From assembly GCF_018100925.1 (NCBI RefSeq), contig NZ_JAGJEH010000008.1:62001-126000 (forward strand): a DNA stretch of 64,000 bases, in the 5' to 3' direction. Made by a program: the position numbers and the translations under genes. Source of the stretch: Pseudoalteromonas luteoviolacea (lineage in GTDB: Bacteria > Pseudomonadota > Gammaproteobacteria > Enterobacterales > Alteromonadaceae). Shown here in pieces: positions 27,387 to 35,833 of this stretch. Position 1 is the first letter of the stretch. Each line of letters starts with the position of its first letter. The notes beneath the pieces were generated by a model. It was not told the DNA's origin. It saw only the letters and a list, made by a program, of their open reading frames with translations, and made no database searches.

Positions 27387-28734
27387 ACCATGTTGCAGTG
27401 CCAAGAAACGCAAATATGCCAACAATATCTGTGACTGTGGTCAGGACTACGCTTCCAGCCAACGCTGGGTCTATCTTCATACGCTTTAATATTAAGGGGA
27501 TACTCGCTCCCGCGATCCCAGCGGCAACCAAATTCATGAACATGGCAAAAGCAATCACTGCACCAAGCTTAAAGTCCCATTGCCAAAGGGCAACCACTCC
27601 TGCGATTAACAAAGACCACAGCACGCCATTGAGCGCGCCGATCGCCAGCTCTTTACCAAGTAAAAACCTTTGGTTAGTTTGATTGACATGACCTAAGGCA
27701 ATACCACGGATAACCAAGGTTAAGGTCTGGCTACCTGCAACTCCCCCCATGCTGGGTACTATGCCATTGAGTACTGCTAAAATAGGTAAAATGTCGAGCG
27801 TACTTTCAAAAAAGCTGGCGACAAAGGCTGCAAGTAGTGCTGTCAGTAAATTGATCCCAAGCCAAATTGAGCGCCTTTGGCTACTTTTCATTACTGGTGC
27901 AAAGGTATCTTCTTCATCCTCTAGACCAGCCATACTCATTAAACTATGTTCGGCATCTTCTCTAATTACATCGACGATATCATCAATGGTGATCCTGCCT
28001 AATAACTGCGTTTGATCATCGACTACTGGTGCCGAAATCCAATTGTGGCGCTCAAATAGCTGTGCAACTTCACTTTCGGGCATTGTCACAGGGATCGTTT
28101 CTCTTTCCTCGTTCATCAGCTCTTGTACGAGCTTGTCAGGAGGGTTGGTCAATAAAATACCAATGGATAAAGAGCCCAAAAAGCGGTTTTCTTTGTCGAC
28201 GACATAAAGATCGTCGGTACCTTGTGGTAACTCTTCTTTTAAGCGCAAATAGCGCAGCACCACATCTAAACTCACATCAGGTCGTATGGTGATGGTATCA
28301 CCATTCATCAATGCACCAGCAGAGTCTTCATTGTAAGACAGTGCGAGCGTGGCCCGTGCTCTGTCTTGGCTATCCATCGCACTGATAACATCTTGATAGA
28401 CAGGGACAGGCAAGCTTCGCAGAACCTCACCCAAGTCATCATCGTCCATATCTTCGGTGGCTGCCGCGATTAATTCGGGCTCCATTTTGGCGATTATGCT
28501 AAGTCGAACGTCTTCTGAGAGCTCTTCAAGTACATCCCCTTGAATATCGGGGTCAACTAACTGCCATAAGGCCGTTCTTATTTTATGAGGCGATGACTCG
28601 AGTAGTAGTGCTGTATCACATGGCGGGATCTCTGCCAATGTCTGTCTGACTTGAACAAACTGTCCACTGTTTATTGCTTTTGTTACTTGCTGTAATTGTT
28701 CCAGTGTATAGTCTTGTTCAAAAACGTCAGGCAT
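27376..28734 (-). CDS. mgtE: magnesium transporter MgtE
   Basis: 452 residues with the MgtE architecture. An N-terminal superhelical domain (about 1-130, with acidic repeats such as MDDDDLGEVLRSLP) is followed by two CBS domains (about 135-255). The plug helix leads into five membrane segments starting near residue 290, with the family motifs NGIVPSMGGVAGSQ and a C-terminal ALAGSVVLTTVTDIVGIFAFLG containing the conserved pore Asp. MgtE is a Mg2+-gated channel of the inner membrane. The gene stands alone, with an unusually structured upstream leader at 28735-28952. Confidence 0.96.
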   Translation of the reverse strand: MPDVFEQDYTLEQLQQVTKAINSGQFVQVRQTLAEIPPCDTALLLESSPHKIRTALWQLVDPDIQGDVLEELSEDVRLSIIAKMEPELIAAATEDMDDDDLGEVLRSLPVPVYQDVISAMDSQDRARATLALSYNEDSAGALMNGDTITIRPDVSLDVVLRYLRLKEELPQGTDDLYVVDKENRFLGSLSIGILLTNPPDKLVQELMNEERETIPVTMPESEVAQLFERHNWISAPVVDDQTQLLGRITIDDIVDVIREDAEHSLMSMAGLEDEEDTFAPVMKSSQRRSIWLGINLLTALLAAFVASFFESTLDILPILAVLNGIVPSMGGVAGSQTLTLVIRGIALGHVNQTNQRFLLGKELAIGALNGVLWSLLIAGVVALWQWDFKLGAVIAFAMFMNLVAAGIAGASIPLILKRMKIDPALAGSVVLTTVTDIVGIFAFLGTATWFLL

Positions 28735-28952
28735 AGGCTTCCAAATTTCAATTTAAGAATAAGTGATAGTGTGTTTTGATTAGTCATCTAGGACAACTAA
28801 TGTTACCCCTTTAGGGTAATGACAGTGATTAACCTTGTGGTCAATACTGCTCTCACATTCCAAAGGCATGGCACTCAAAACAAATAGATTTGGGAGAGCC
28901 TATCTGCGTCGCGCCATATTACTGTAAAAGTGAAAATAATATAATGATTATA
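28735..28952 (-). promoter_or_regulatory. mgtE upstream region with structured RNA leader
   Basis: The 314-bp gap 28735-29048 has no gene. On the minus strand a TATAAT element lies at 28947-28952. Downstream of it the sequence can fold into a two-part stem: 28894-28899 pairs with 28849-28854 (GCTCTC with GAGAGC) and 28889-28893 pairs with 28860-28864 (CCAAA with TTTGG), with a 5-nt bulge. A second hairpin lies at 28803-28819 (TTACCC with GGGTAA). This suggests an untranslated leader of nearly 200 nt. It does not show the conserved blocks of the M-box Mg2+ riboswitch. A regulatory role is inference. Confidence 0.4.
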
Positions 28953-29048
28953 GCTGCTTAAATTAAAAGTATTGTATTACAGTTTATTTGCATTAACAGA
29001 GCTGTCGGGATAAAAGTAGTATCCTTATAGTTCACTTGAAGCTAGATC

Positions 29049-29327
29049 TTATTCAGATTCATGGAACTTATCTTCAATGAGATTTCCAATTGCAAGCAAA
29101 GCGTCTTGCGCATCGGGACCTGTGCAGGTTACTTTCACTTCTTTTCCCTGGCTGCTCTCTAGTAGCAATAGAGCCAATACGCTGTCTCCTGGCGCGCTTT
29201 TATCGCCTTGGTGTAGCGTAACTTGAGCGTTAAATTGAGTAGACAACTGTGCTAGAACTGTTGCTGCTCGAGCATGTAGACCCAGCTTATTTTTTATAAG
29301 AAAAACGCCCTCGTATTCTCGCCTCAT
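29049..29327 (-). CDS. npr: HPr-like phosphocarrier NPr of the nitrogen PTS
   Basis: 92 residues with the HPr active site GLHARAA (His18), preceded by a short N-terminal extension compared with sugar HPr. The regulatory-site region reads SVLALLLLESSQG. It passes phosphate from PtsP (EI-Ntr) to PtsN. It is the last gene of the rpoN-hpf-ptsN-rapZ-npr run, the same order as in E. coli, and its ATG overlaps the rapZ stop by one base. Confidence 0.93.
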   Translation of the reverse strand: MRREYEGVFLIKNKLGLHARAATVLAQLSTQFNAQVTLHQGDKSAPGDSVLALLLLESSQGKEVKVTCTGPDAQDALLAIGNLIEDKFHESE

Positions 29328-30169
29328 TACTCTTGTTCTCGGTGACGAATCTTGACATTGGAGTGAGTTCTTTGAAAACGCTCTCCCAGTGTTTGAGCCA
29401 AGTATACAGAGCGGTGTTGCCCACCAGTACAGCCGATGGCGATTGTTAAATAGCTACGATTATTACGCTCTAAGTGTGGTAACCAAGTTTGCATGAAGGT
29501 TTGAATTTGCCAAACAAACTTTTGAACTATGCTATGGCTTGATAAATAATCAATTACGGGCTGATCTAAGCCTGTTAAGGGTTTTAATTCTGGTTCCCAA
29601 TGCGGGTTTGGTAAAAAACGTGCGTCGAAGACGTAATCAGCCTCTTTAGGGATGCCGTGCTTAAAGCCGAATGACTCGAACGTGATAATCAGCTGCTTGT
29701 CTTTTTGCCCGAGGATTTTTTCACGTACACTCTCTGCTAACTGATGAACACTGAGATCTGTGGTATCTATGGTGACATCGGCACGGCGGATTAACACATC
29801 AAGTAAGTTGCGTTCTTGTTTTATGGCCAAGTCTAGTGGTAAGTCGTTTAAAGACAGCGGGTGTAAGCGTCGAGTTTCTGAAAAGCGCTTTACCAGAGTT
29901 TGATCATCACAATCTAAATAAAAAACACGTGGATTCGCAAACCCAGGTAAATACTCTAAGATATCATGAAATTCTTGCTGCTCTTTAGGTAAGTTTCTTA
30001 CATCAATGCTTACCGCAATTTTGTTGTAGCTGTCTGAGACACTGCGAACTAGAGCTGGCAGCAGGTTAACTGGAATATTATCAGCGCAGTAATAACCTAA
30101 GTCTTCTAAAACTCTTAACGCAACAGATTTACCTGAACCAGAGCGGCCACTGATAATTATGAGTTCCAC
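29327..30169 (-). CDS. rapZ: RNase adaptor protein RapZ
   Basis: 280 residues (E. coli 284) with Walker A GRSGSGKS at residues 8-15, DVRNLP, and the C-terminal GCTGGQHRSV loop that binds sugar-phosphate in RapZ. In E. coli RapZ hands the GlmZ sRNA to RNase E and so controls glucosamine-6-phosphate synthesis for the envelope. It begins with GTG. It follows ptsN by 12 bp and overlaps npr by one base. Confidence 0.96.
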   Translation of the reverse strand: MELIIISGRSGSGKSVALRVLEDLGYYCADNIPVNLLPALVRSVSDSYNKIAVSIDVRNLPKEQQEFHDILEYLPGFANPRVFYLDCDDQTLVKRFSETRRLHPLSLNDLPLDLAIKQERNLLDVLIRRADVTIDTTDLSVHQLAESVREKILGQKDKQLIITFESFGFKHGIPKEADYVFDARFLPNPHWEPELKPLTGLDQPVIDYLSSHSIVQKFVWQIQTFMQTWLPHLERNNRSYLTIAIGCTGGQHRSVYLAQTLGERFQRTHSNVKIRHREQE

Positions 30170-30181
30170 GTTTAATTCCTA

Positions 30182-30637
30182 TTATTTATCAAACTCAACA
30201 AGGACTTGATGAAGCTCGCTATCATTACTTGCTTGCCTAAGTCGTTTACAAAAAGCTTTGTTATTTAGTTTACCAGCGATACTAGCTAAGGTCTCTAAAT
30301 GTTGTTTATTTTCACCGTCTGGTACGATGAGTGCAACAAAAATGTCTACATTACGATCGTCATAGGCATCAAAAGGAATGGCTTGTTGATTTACAAGTAT
30401 GATGGCAACAATATTATTTAAACCTGGCAATCTACCATGTGGGATCGCTATCCCTTTACCTATCCCTGTACTGCCAAGCTTTTCGCGGCATAAAAGTGCC
30501 TCGAGAATCTCATGTTGATTGGCACTTGGAATTTTTTGCTGCGCCAACTCACTAATATATTGAAGTATTCTTTTTTTACTATTAAAAAGGACCGCAGCTT
30601 TGCTACAGTCCTCGGAAATGAGTGTGCTAAGTTTCAT
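30182..30637 (-). CDS. ptsN: PTS IIA-like nitrogen regulatory protein PtsN (EIIA-Ntr)
   Basis: 151 residues with the phosphorylation site His67 in IAIPHGRLPG, preceded by REKLGSTGIGKG, all typical of EIIA-Ntr. It regulates potassium transport and phosphate sensing and links nitrogen status to other systems by its phosphorylation state. It is slightly shorter at the N-terminus than the E. coli protein (163). It follows hpf by 3 bp. Confidence 0.95.
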   Translation of the reverse strand: MKLSTLISEDCSKAAVLFNSKKRILQYISELAQQKIPSANQHEILEALLCREKLGSTGIGKGIAIPHGRLPGLNNIVAIILVNQQAIPFDAYDDRNVDIFVALIVPDGENKQHLETLASIAGKLNNKAFCKRLRQASNDSELHQVLVEFDK

Positions 30638-30640
30638 GAT

Positions 30641-30928
30641 TTAGTGTCGAGTTAGCTTCTCTTTATGTTTAATCACTTGTCGGTCTAGCTTATCAATCAA
30701 ACCATCAATTGCTGCATACATATCTTTATGTTCTGTAGAAGCGAACAATTCACCTCCGTTGACATGCAATGTGGCTTCTGCTTTTTGTATGAGTTTTTCG
30801 ACATCTAAGATTACATGTACGTTGTTGATGTGATCAAAATGCCTTTCTAGCTTCGCAAACTTACTCGTTACGTAGTCTCTTAATGAATCGGTAATTTCTA
30901 CATGGCGACCAGTTAAATTTAGTTGCAT
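30641..30928 (-). CDS. hpf: ribosome hibernation promoting factor HPF
   Basis: 95 residues from the ATG at 30928, the exact E. coli length. AAGGA lies about 9 nt before it; an ATG two codons upstream at 30934 is too close to that site. The sequence begins MQLNLTGRHVEITDSLRDYV and contains TLHVNGGELFAS and DMYAAIDGLIDKLDRQ, the short-HPF family pattern. It binds 30S subunits and promotes 100S ribosome dimers in stationary phase. It follows rpoN by 26 bp. Confidence 0.95.
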   Translation of the reverse strand: MQLNLTGRHVEITDSLRDYVTSKFAKLERHFDHINNVHVILDVEKLIQKAEATLHVNGGELFASTEHKDMYAAIDGLIDKLDRQVIKHKEKLTRH

Positions 30929-30954
30929 AAGCATTTTTCCTTCTTTTGTTACGC

Positions 30955-32466
30955 CTAAATCAAGCTCTTACGTTGATTAGACGGTGGAATAGCCAAAGAC
31001 TCTCGGTATTTGGCAATAGTACGTCTTGCCACCTTAATACCTTGATCAGCTAATACATCTGCAATTTTGCTATCACTCAAAGGTTTAGCTGAGTTTTCAG
31101 CTGCAATTAGCTTTTTGATGAGTGCTCGGATTGCTGTGGAAGAGCATTCACCACCATTCTCGGTACTAACGTGGCTCGAGAAGAAGTATTTCAATTCGTA
31201 AATGCCACGAGGCGTGTGCATGTATTTTTGCGTTGTTACTCGAGATATTGTCGACTCGTGCATGTCAACCATTTCAGCAACATCATTGAGTACCATAGGT
31301 CTCATTGCCTCAGGGCCATGTTCAAAGAATGCCTGTTGTTGCTGCACAATGCAATTAGTAACTTTCAATAAAGTTTCATTTCTGCTTTCAAGGCTTTTAA
31401 TAAACCACTTTGCTTCTTGTAAATGAGAGCGAATAAATTGACTGTCACTGCTTGATTTTACAGAGCGAGACATTGCAGCGTAATGATCGTTAACTCTTAT
31501 TTTAGGCATAGAGTCAGGGTTTAGCTCTACAACCCAACGCCCCTTGACCTTTTTCACTGAGACATCAGGGATCACGTAATCGGCTTCTTCTTGCACTATA
31601 CTTGCCGCGGGCTTAGGGTTTAAGCTGTGGATCAACGTCATCACTTCTTTTAGCTCACCTTCTTTGAGCTTTGTTTTCTTCATGATAGTACGATAATCAC
31701 GATTCGCTAATAGATCGATATGTTCATCGATAACTAACTTGGTTTGTTCAAGCCAAGGGGTGTCTGCGGCAAATTGATTGAGTTGTACGATTAAGCATTC
31801 CTGAAGACTTCGAGCGGCGATGCCTACTGGATCAAAGAGTTGGATGCGTTTTAATACAGCTTCAACTTCATCGAGTTCGACGGGATCTTGATCATTGTCT
31901 AGATTCAAGCTTTCTAAAATGTCTTCACACGATACGGTTAAAATGCCAGAATCATCGACCCCCTCTACAATTGACAGTGCGATCAGTCTATCCGTCGCGC
32001 TAAATGGCGTGAGCTCAAGCTGCCACATCAAATATTCTTGCAAGCTTTCTGTTGTTTGCCCTTGGTAAACACTTTCATCCTCAGGCATAGGTCCTGATGA
32101 ACTAACCGGTGCCGCACTGATGTATTCATCCCAAGTAACATCCATCGCCATCTCATCGCTGAGTGTCTCTTTATTTAGAGCTGTGTCAGTGTCTTGCTCA
32201 TAATCACTGAGCTGCGGCTCAGGGAGCTCCTCAGAACTGGACTCCGCTTTTTCGCTTGTCTGTGATTGCTCTTGCGTTTTATCTAGACCGTTGTCAAAAG
32301 ACTCTTGTTCGTTTTCTTCTACTTCCAATAAAGGATTGCTGTCCAGCGCTTCTTGAATTTCTTGCTGGAGGTCTAATGTGCTCAACTGCAGCAGGCGAAT
32401 CGCCTGCTGCAGTTGTGGTGTCATTGTTAATTGCTGCCCCATGCGCAGCTGTAGCGATTGCCTCAT
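30955..32466 (-). CDS. rpoN: RNA polymerase sigma-54 factor RpoN
   Basis: 503 residues. The Gln/Leu-rich region I (LRMGQQLTMTPQLQQAIRLLQLS) interacts with enhancer-binding AAA proteins. An acidic region II spans about 50-125. Core-binding and helix-turn-helix segments follow (DVAEMVDMHESTISRVTTQKYMHTP), then PRGIYELKYFFSSHV, and the C-terminal RpoN box ARRTIAKYRE reads the -24 element. It follows lptB by about 40 bp and leads the hpf-ptsN-rapZ-npr group. Confidence 0.97.
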   Translation of the reverse strand: MRQSLQLRMGQQLTMTPQLQQAIRLLQLSTLDLQQEIQEALDSNPLLEVEENEQESFDNGLDKTQEQSQTSEKAESSSEELPEPQLSDYEQDTDTALNKETLSDEMAMDVTWDEYISAAPVSSSGPMPEDESVYQGQTTESLQEYLMWQLELTPFSATDRLIALSIVEGVDDSGILTVSCEDILESLNLDNDQDPVELDEVEAVLKRIQLFDPVGIAARSLQECLIVQLNQFAADTPWLEQTKLVIDEHIDLLANRDYRTIMKKTKLKEGELKEVMTLIHSLNPKPAASIVQEEADYVIPDVSVKKVKGRWVVELNPDSMPKIRVNDHYAAMSRSVKSSSDSQFIRSHLQEAKWFIKSLESRNETLLKVTNCIVQQQQAFFEHGPEAMRPMVLNDVAEMVDMHESTISRVTTQKYMHTPRGIYELKYFFSSHVSTENGGECSSTAIRALIKKLIAAENSAKPLSDSKIADVLADQGIKVARRTIAKYRESLAIPPSNQRKSLI

Positions 32467-32507
32467 GTATCTCTAACAATCCTTTCTGTTGTTACGCTTA
32501 TTCTTAA

Positions 32508-33233
32508 CTATAGCCTGAATTGTTCGCCTAAGTAGACATCTCGGACTGTTTGATCCGCTAAAACATGTTCAGGACTACCTGAAGCAATTAATTCACCATG
32601 GGAAACAATATAGGCTTTTTCACATACATCCAATGTTTCACGCACATTGTGATCTGTGATCAACACACCGATTCCACGGTTTTTTAAATGCTCAATAATT
32701 TTCTTTATATCTAACACTGAAATGGGATCAACGCCAGCAAAAGGCTCATCTAATAGAATAAATTTTGGATCTGCGGCTAAAGCGCGAGCAATTTCGACTC
32801 GACGACGCTCTCCACCGGAAAGCGCCATTCCTAAACTAGAGCGAATATGTTGAATATTAAATTCGTCCAATAATTCGTTTAATATCGTTTCACGCTGAGC
32901 TTTATTTAGGTCTTTACGAGTTTCCAAAATAGCCATTAAATTTTGATAAACCGTCAACTTTCTGAATATCGATGACTCTTGTGGTAAATAGCCTATCCCC
33001 ATACGTGCACGGCTGTGCATTGGCAGTAGGGTGATGTCTTGCTGATCAATGTGAATGCTGCCTTTGTCACTTGGCACTAAACCGACAATCATATAAAAAG
33101 TGGTGGTTTTACCTGCGCCATTAGGCCCTAGCAAACCCACAATGCTCCCAGCTTCAACACTTAGTTCGACATTTTTAACAACTTGTCTGCCTTTGTAGCT
33201 TTTGGCGAGTGCTGTGGCTTTTAGTGTGCTCAC
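32508..33233 (-). CDS. lptB: LPS export ABC transporter ATPase LptB
   Basis: 241 residues, identical in length to E. coli LptB. It has Walker A GPNGAGKTT, the Q-loop in YLPQESSIF, ABC signature LSGGERRR, Walker B FILLDEPFAGVD and the switch His in ITDHNVRE. It powers LptFG extraction of LPS from the inner membrane. The GTG start overlaps the lptA stop (GTGA), indicating translational coupling. Confidence 0.97.
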   Translation of the reverse strand: MSTLKATALAKSYKGRQVVKNVELSVEAGSIVGLLGPNGAGKTTTFYMIVGLVPSDKGSIHIDQQDITLLPMHSRARMGIGYLPQESSIFRKLTVYQNLMAILETRKDLNKAQRETILNELLDEFNIQHIRSSLGMALSGGERRRVEIARALAADPKFILLDEPFAGVDPISVLDIKKIIEHLKNRGIGVLITDHNVRETLDVCEKAYIVSHGELIASGSPEHVLADQTVRDVYLGEQFRL

Positions 33234-33763
33234 TGTTGCTCCTTGTTACCATCTTGTTTTTTGTCAACAGGGAGTAAGACTGTTCTTACGCGCTTACCTT
33301 CGTCATTGGCTTTTTGTGCGCTGATCAGCTGTTTTTCCATATCATAGAGTATTTCTTGAGCGGAAATCTTTTGGCCTGCTTGGCTGATCTCTGCGTTACC
33401 CTTGATTGTCAGCAGGCGATTTGCGACATCATAGCGCACTTCATTGGCGCTGGCTTTTAAGAGTGAGCCATCAGTTTGTCGTTCCTGAAAGATTGCGGGA
33501 GAGCCAGTCGCAACTAACAATTGTTTATTCTCGCCTAGCTCTTCTCGCCGGTGTACTTCAAGGCGATCTGCAAAGATCTTTCTCTGGCCATGAATAATTT
33601 CGACATTTTCTTCAAATACGCCGATGTTAGTCTGTAATTGTGCTTGCTGCTTGCCTGAACTGATAATGACTTGCTCTTGGTTACTATTAGCGAATACGCT
33701 ATGTGGCAGTAGTCCAATAGCACAAGTAAATAGTAGGGTTGCACTTAGTTTATTGCTTATCAT
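33230..33763 (-). CDS. lptA: periplasmic LPS bridge protein LptA
   Basis: 177 residues from the ATG at 33763, giving a clear signal peptide (MISNKLSATLLFTCAIGLLPHSVFA). The OstA-like beta-jellyroll follows (INGVFEEN-like NIGVFEENVEIIHGQRKIFADRLEVHR, YDVANRLLTIKGNAEISQAGQ). LptA oligomerises to form the periplasmic LPS bridge between LptC and LptD. It overlaps lptC by 14 bp and lptB by a few bases. An upstream in-frame start at 33802 would destroy the signal peptide. Confidence 0.94.
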   Translation of the reverse strand: MISNKLSATLLFTCAIGLLPHSVFANSNQEQVIISSGKQQAQLQTNIGVFEENVEIIHGQRKIFADRLEVHRREELGENKQLLVATGSPAIFQERQTDGSLLKASANEVRYDVANRLLTIKGNAEISQAGQKISAQEILYDMEKQLISAQKANDEGKRVRTVLLPVDKKQDGNKEQQ

Positions 33764-34304
33764 AAATCGTTTCGGTGTGGTTGATGAGTTCAATGACCTC
33801 AATATTGAGATCGGCGATAAGGCCTTTTCCAGTAATTGTTACACTTGGGCCTGTAATGACCACTGGCTGCTCTGAGCGCATCATCCGGTTGGTTATTTCG
33901 AGCCGGAGGTTGTCTGCGTCAATGTGCGTGATCATTGCTGTTTCATTCAAGTTGGTTGCTTTAACGTTACCTTCTAAAATTAAGGTATCGTTTTCGTATA
34001 AAGTGGCTTCGTTCGCTGCGAGTTGCCAGTTGTGCTGCCCATTATGTAAGACAAAAATAGGGGCCTCAAAATGACTAAACCCCAGCTCCTGATAGAGCTC
34101 CATTCTTTTTGCTGTAATTTGGTAGCTGAGCTGCCCATTTTCAGCAAAAGAAGTCTGTTTCAAATCAACAGCGACATAATCTGGCTTGGCAATCGTTTCT
34201 TCTTGTTGTTGAGATTGCTGCTCTGTTTGTATTAAAAAAGGATACCAAAGCCACAGCATGGTAGCGCCGAAAACTACGAGTAGTATGACTCGTAAATTAG
34301 TCAT
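33750..34304 (-). CDS. lptC: LPS export protein LptC
   Basis: 184 residues with one N-terminal membrane anchor (VILLVVFGATMLWLWYPFLI) and a periplasmic jellyroll domain (PDYVAVDLKQTSFAENGQLSYQITAKRMELY). LptC receives LPS from LptB2FG and passes it to LptA. It overlaps kdsC by 4 bp upstream and lptA by 14 bp downstream. Confidence 0.94.
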   Translation of the reverse strand: MTNLRVILLVVFGATMLWLWYPFLIQTEQQSQQQEETIAKPDYVAVDLKQTSFAENGQLSYQITAKRMELYQELGFSHFEAPIFVLHNGQHNWQLAANEATLYENDTLILEGNVKATNLNETAMITHIDADNLRLEITNRMMRSEQPVVITGPSVTITGKGLIADLNIEVIELINHTETIYDKQ

Positions 34305-34852
34305 GTACTGCTCCCATTAGAGAGTAACTCGTTGCCCTGACTTAACATCAACAAGTCAGTTAGCTCCCGGACGGCGCCAAAACCTCCCGGCATCATAGTC
34401 GTGTAATGAGCTAAGTTTTTCACCAGTGGATGCGCGTCAGCAACCGCCACTGCAAAGCCAACTTGTTGCATGACTGGAATATCCGGTCCATCGTCACCAA
34501 TATAGGCGATTTGCTCGTTAGTTAAATTGAGTTCGGCCTTTAACTTGTCATAAGCTTGCAGTTTGTTTTCTTGGCCTTGGAAAATATGATTAACGTTTAG
34601 GCTAGTCATTCGCTGCTTAACGATTTCTGAATGGCGACCTGTGATCACGGCTACTTCAACACCTGACTCAATGAGAGCTTTAACCCCAAAACCGTCTTTG
34701 GTATTAAATGCTTTTAGTTCTTCACCTTGATTTCCTAAGTAAATGCGACCGTCAGAAAATACGCCGTCAATATCACAAATTAGCAGTTTAACTGCTTTAG
34801 CTCTGTCATTTATTTGAGATGTGATGGGTTGATAAAGCTCACTAAACTGCAT
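34301..34852 (-). CDS. kdsC: 3-deoxy-D-manno-octulosonate 8-phosphate phosphatase KdsC
   Basis: 183 residues, HAD superfamily subclass without a large cap. Motif I is DIDGVFSDG near residue 27, motif II is in VITGRHS, and motif III/IV is GDDGPDIPVM. It dephosphorylates Kdo-8-P to Kdo in the LPS inner-core pathway. It lies between kdsD and lptC, as in E. coli. Confidence 0.96.
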   Translation of the reverse strand: MQFSELYQPITSQINDRAKAVKLLICDIDGVFSDGRIYLGNQGEELKAFNTKDGFGVKALIESGVEVAVITGRHSEIVKQRMTSLNVNHIFQGQENKLQAYDKLKAELNLTNEQIAYIGDDGPDIPVMQQVGFAVAVADAHPLVKNLAHYTTMMPGGFGAVRELTDLLMLSQGNELLSNGSST

Positions 34853-34853
34853 G

Positions 34854-35825
34854 TTATAATACTCCCGCGCGCAATAAATCTTGAGTGTTTAGTGCCCCAA
34901 TAGGATGTTGGTTTTCATCGATCACAATGAGGCCATTAATTCGTTTCTTTTCCATAATATTGAGTGCTTCAGCTGCAAGCATATCTGGTGAAGCTGTAGT
35001 ACAGCAAATCGTCATTACCGAATCAATAGTATCATTATGTAGATCAATTTTTTGCTCAATAACACGGCGTAAGTCACCGTCAGTAAATAGACCGCATAGT
35101 TGGCCTTGCTGGTTGACGATAGCGGTCATGCCGAGCCCTTTGGCTGACATTTCAAATAGCGCGTCTTTTATTGAGCTACCTGCCAGTGTTTTGGGTACCC
35201 CGTCACCTTTGTGCATAATCTCTTCTAACGTAAGGAGAAGGCGTTTTCCAAGACTGCCGCCGGGATGTGACAGTGCAAAATCATCTGCGGTAAAGCCTCT
35301 GGACTCGAGCAGTGCTACAGCCAGTGCATCTCCCATTACTAGTGTAGCTGTGGTGCTAGCTGTGGGCGCTAACCCTAACGGACAAGCTTCTTTAGAGACC
35401 TTGATGCAAAGATGGACATCAGCTTGCTGTGCCATGGTCGATTGCTCATTGCCTGTCATGCTGATTACATGTGCACCAATTCGCTTAATAACGGGGATGA
35501 TACCGATTACTTCGCCGGTTTCGCCAGAGTTTGATATCAGCAAAACGACGTCATCTGATGTGATCATGCCCAAATCGCCGTGGCTCGCTTCTCCGGGGTG
35601 AACAAAGAAAGAGGGTGTACCTGTACTCGCTAATGTAGCGGCAACTTTATTACCGATGTGGCCAGATTTGCCCATACCGATAACAATGACGCGCCCTTTG
35701 CAGTTCAGCATAAGTTCGCAGGCGTTAGCAAAGCCAGTGTCTATGAATTGGTTTAACTCACTAATTGCTTGTTGTTCAATTTCCAATACTCGCTTTGCAG
35801 ATTCAATAAATGACAGGTGCTTCAT
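34854..35825 (-). CDS. kdsD: arabinose-5-phosphate isomerase KdsD
   Basis: 323 residues: a SIS sugar isomerase domain (VIVIGMGKSGHIGNKVAATLASTGTPSFFVHPGEASHGDLGM) over about 1-200, then two CBS domains (about 205-323, including LFTDGDLRRVIE). It converts ribulose-5-phosphate to arabinose-5-phosphate, the first step towards Kdo. It is separated from kdsC by one base and from the antiporter gene by 8 bases. Confidence 0.96.
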   Translation of the reverse strand: MKHLSFIESAKRVLEIEQQAISELNQFIDTGFANACELMLNCKGRVIVIGMGKSGHIGNKVAATLASTGTPSFFVHPGEASHGDLGMITSDDVVLLISNSGETGEVIGIIPVIKRIGAHVISMTGNEQSTMAQQADVHLCIKVSKEACPLGLAPTASTTATLVMGDALAVALLESRGFTADDFALSHPGGSLGKRLLLTLEEIMHKGDGVPKTLAGSSIKDALFEMSAKGLGMTAIVNQQGQLCGLFTDGDLRRVIEQKIDLHNDTIDSVMTICCTTASPDMLAAEALNIMEKKRINGLIVIDENQHPIGALNTQDLLRAGVL

Positions 35826-35833
35826 GCCAACTC

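Noticed and set aside
28735..29048. M-box (ykoK) Mg2+ riboswitch before mgtE
   Set aside because: The leader is structured, but I could not find the conserved M-box blocks such as GUUAGGUGAGGCUCC. It is kept only as an unclassified leader.
34885..35601. 238-codon open frame antisense to kdsD
   Set aside because: KdsD is complete and clearly recognised on the other strand, and the antisense product has no family features.
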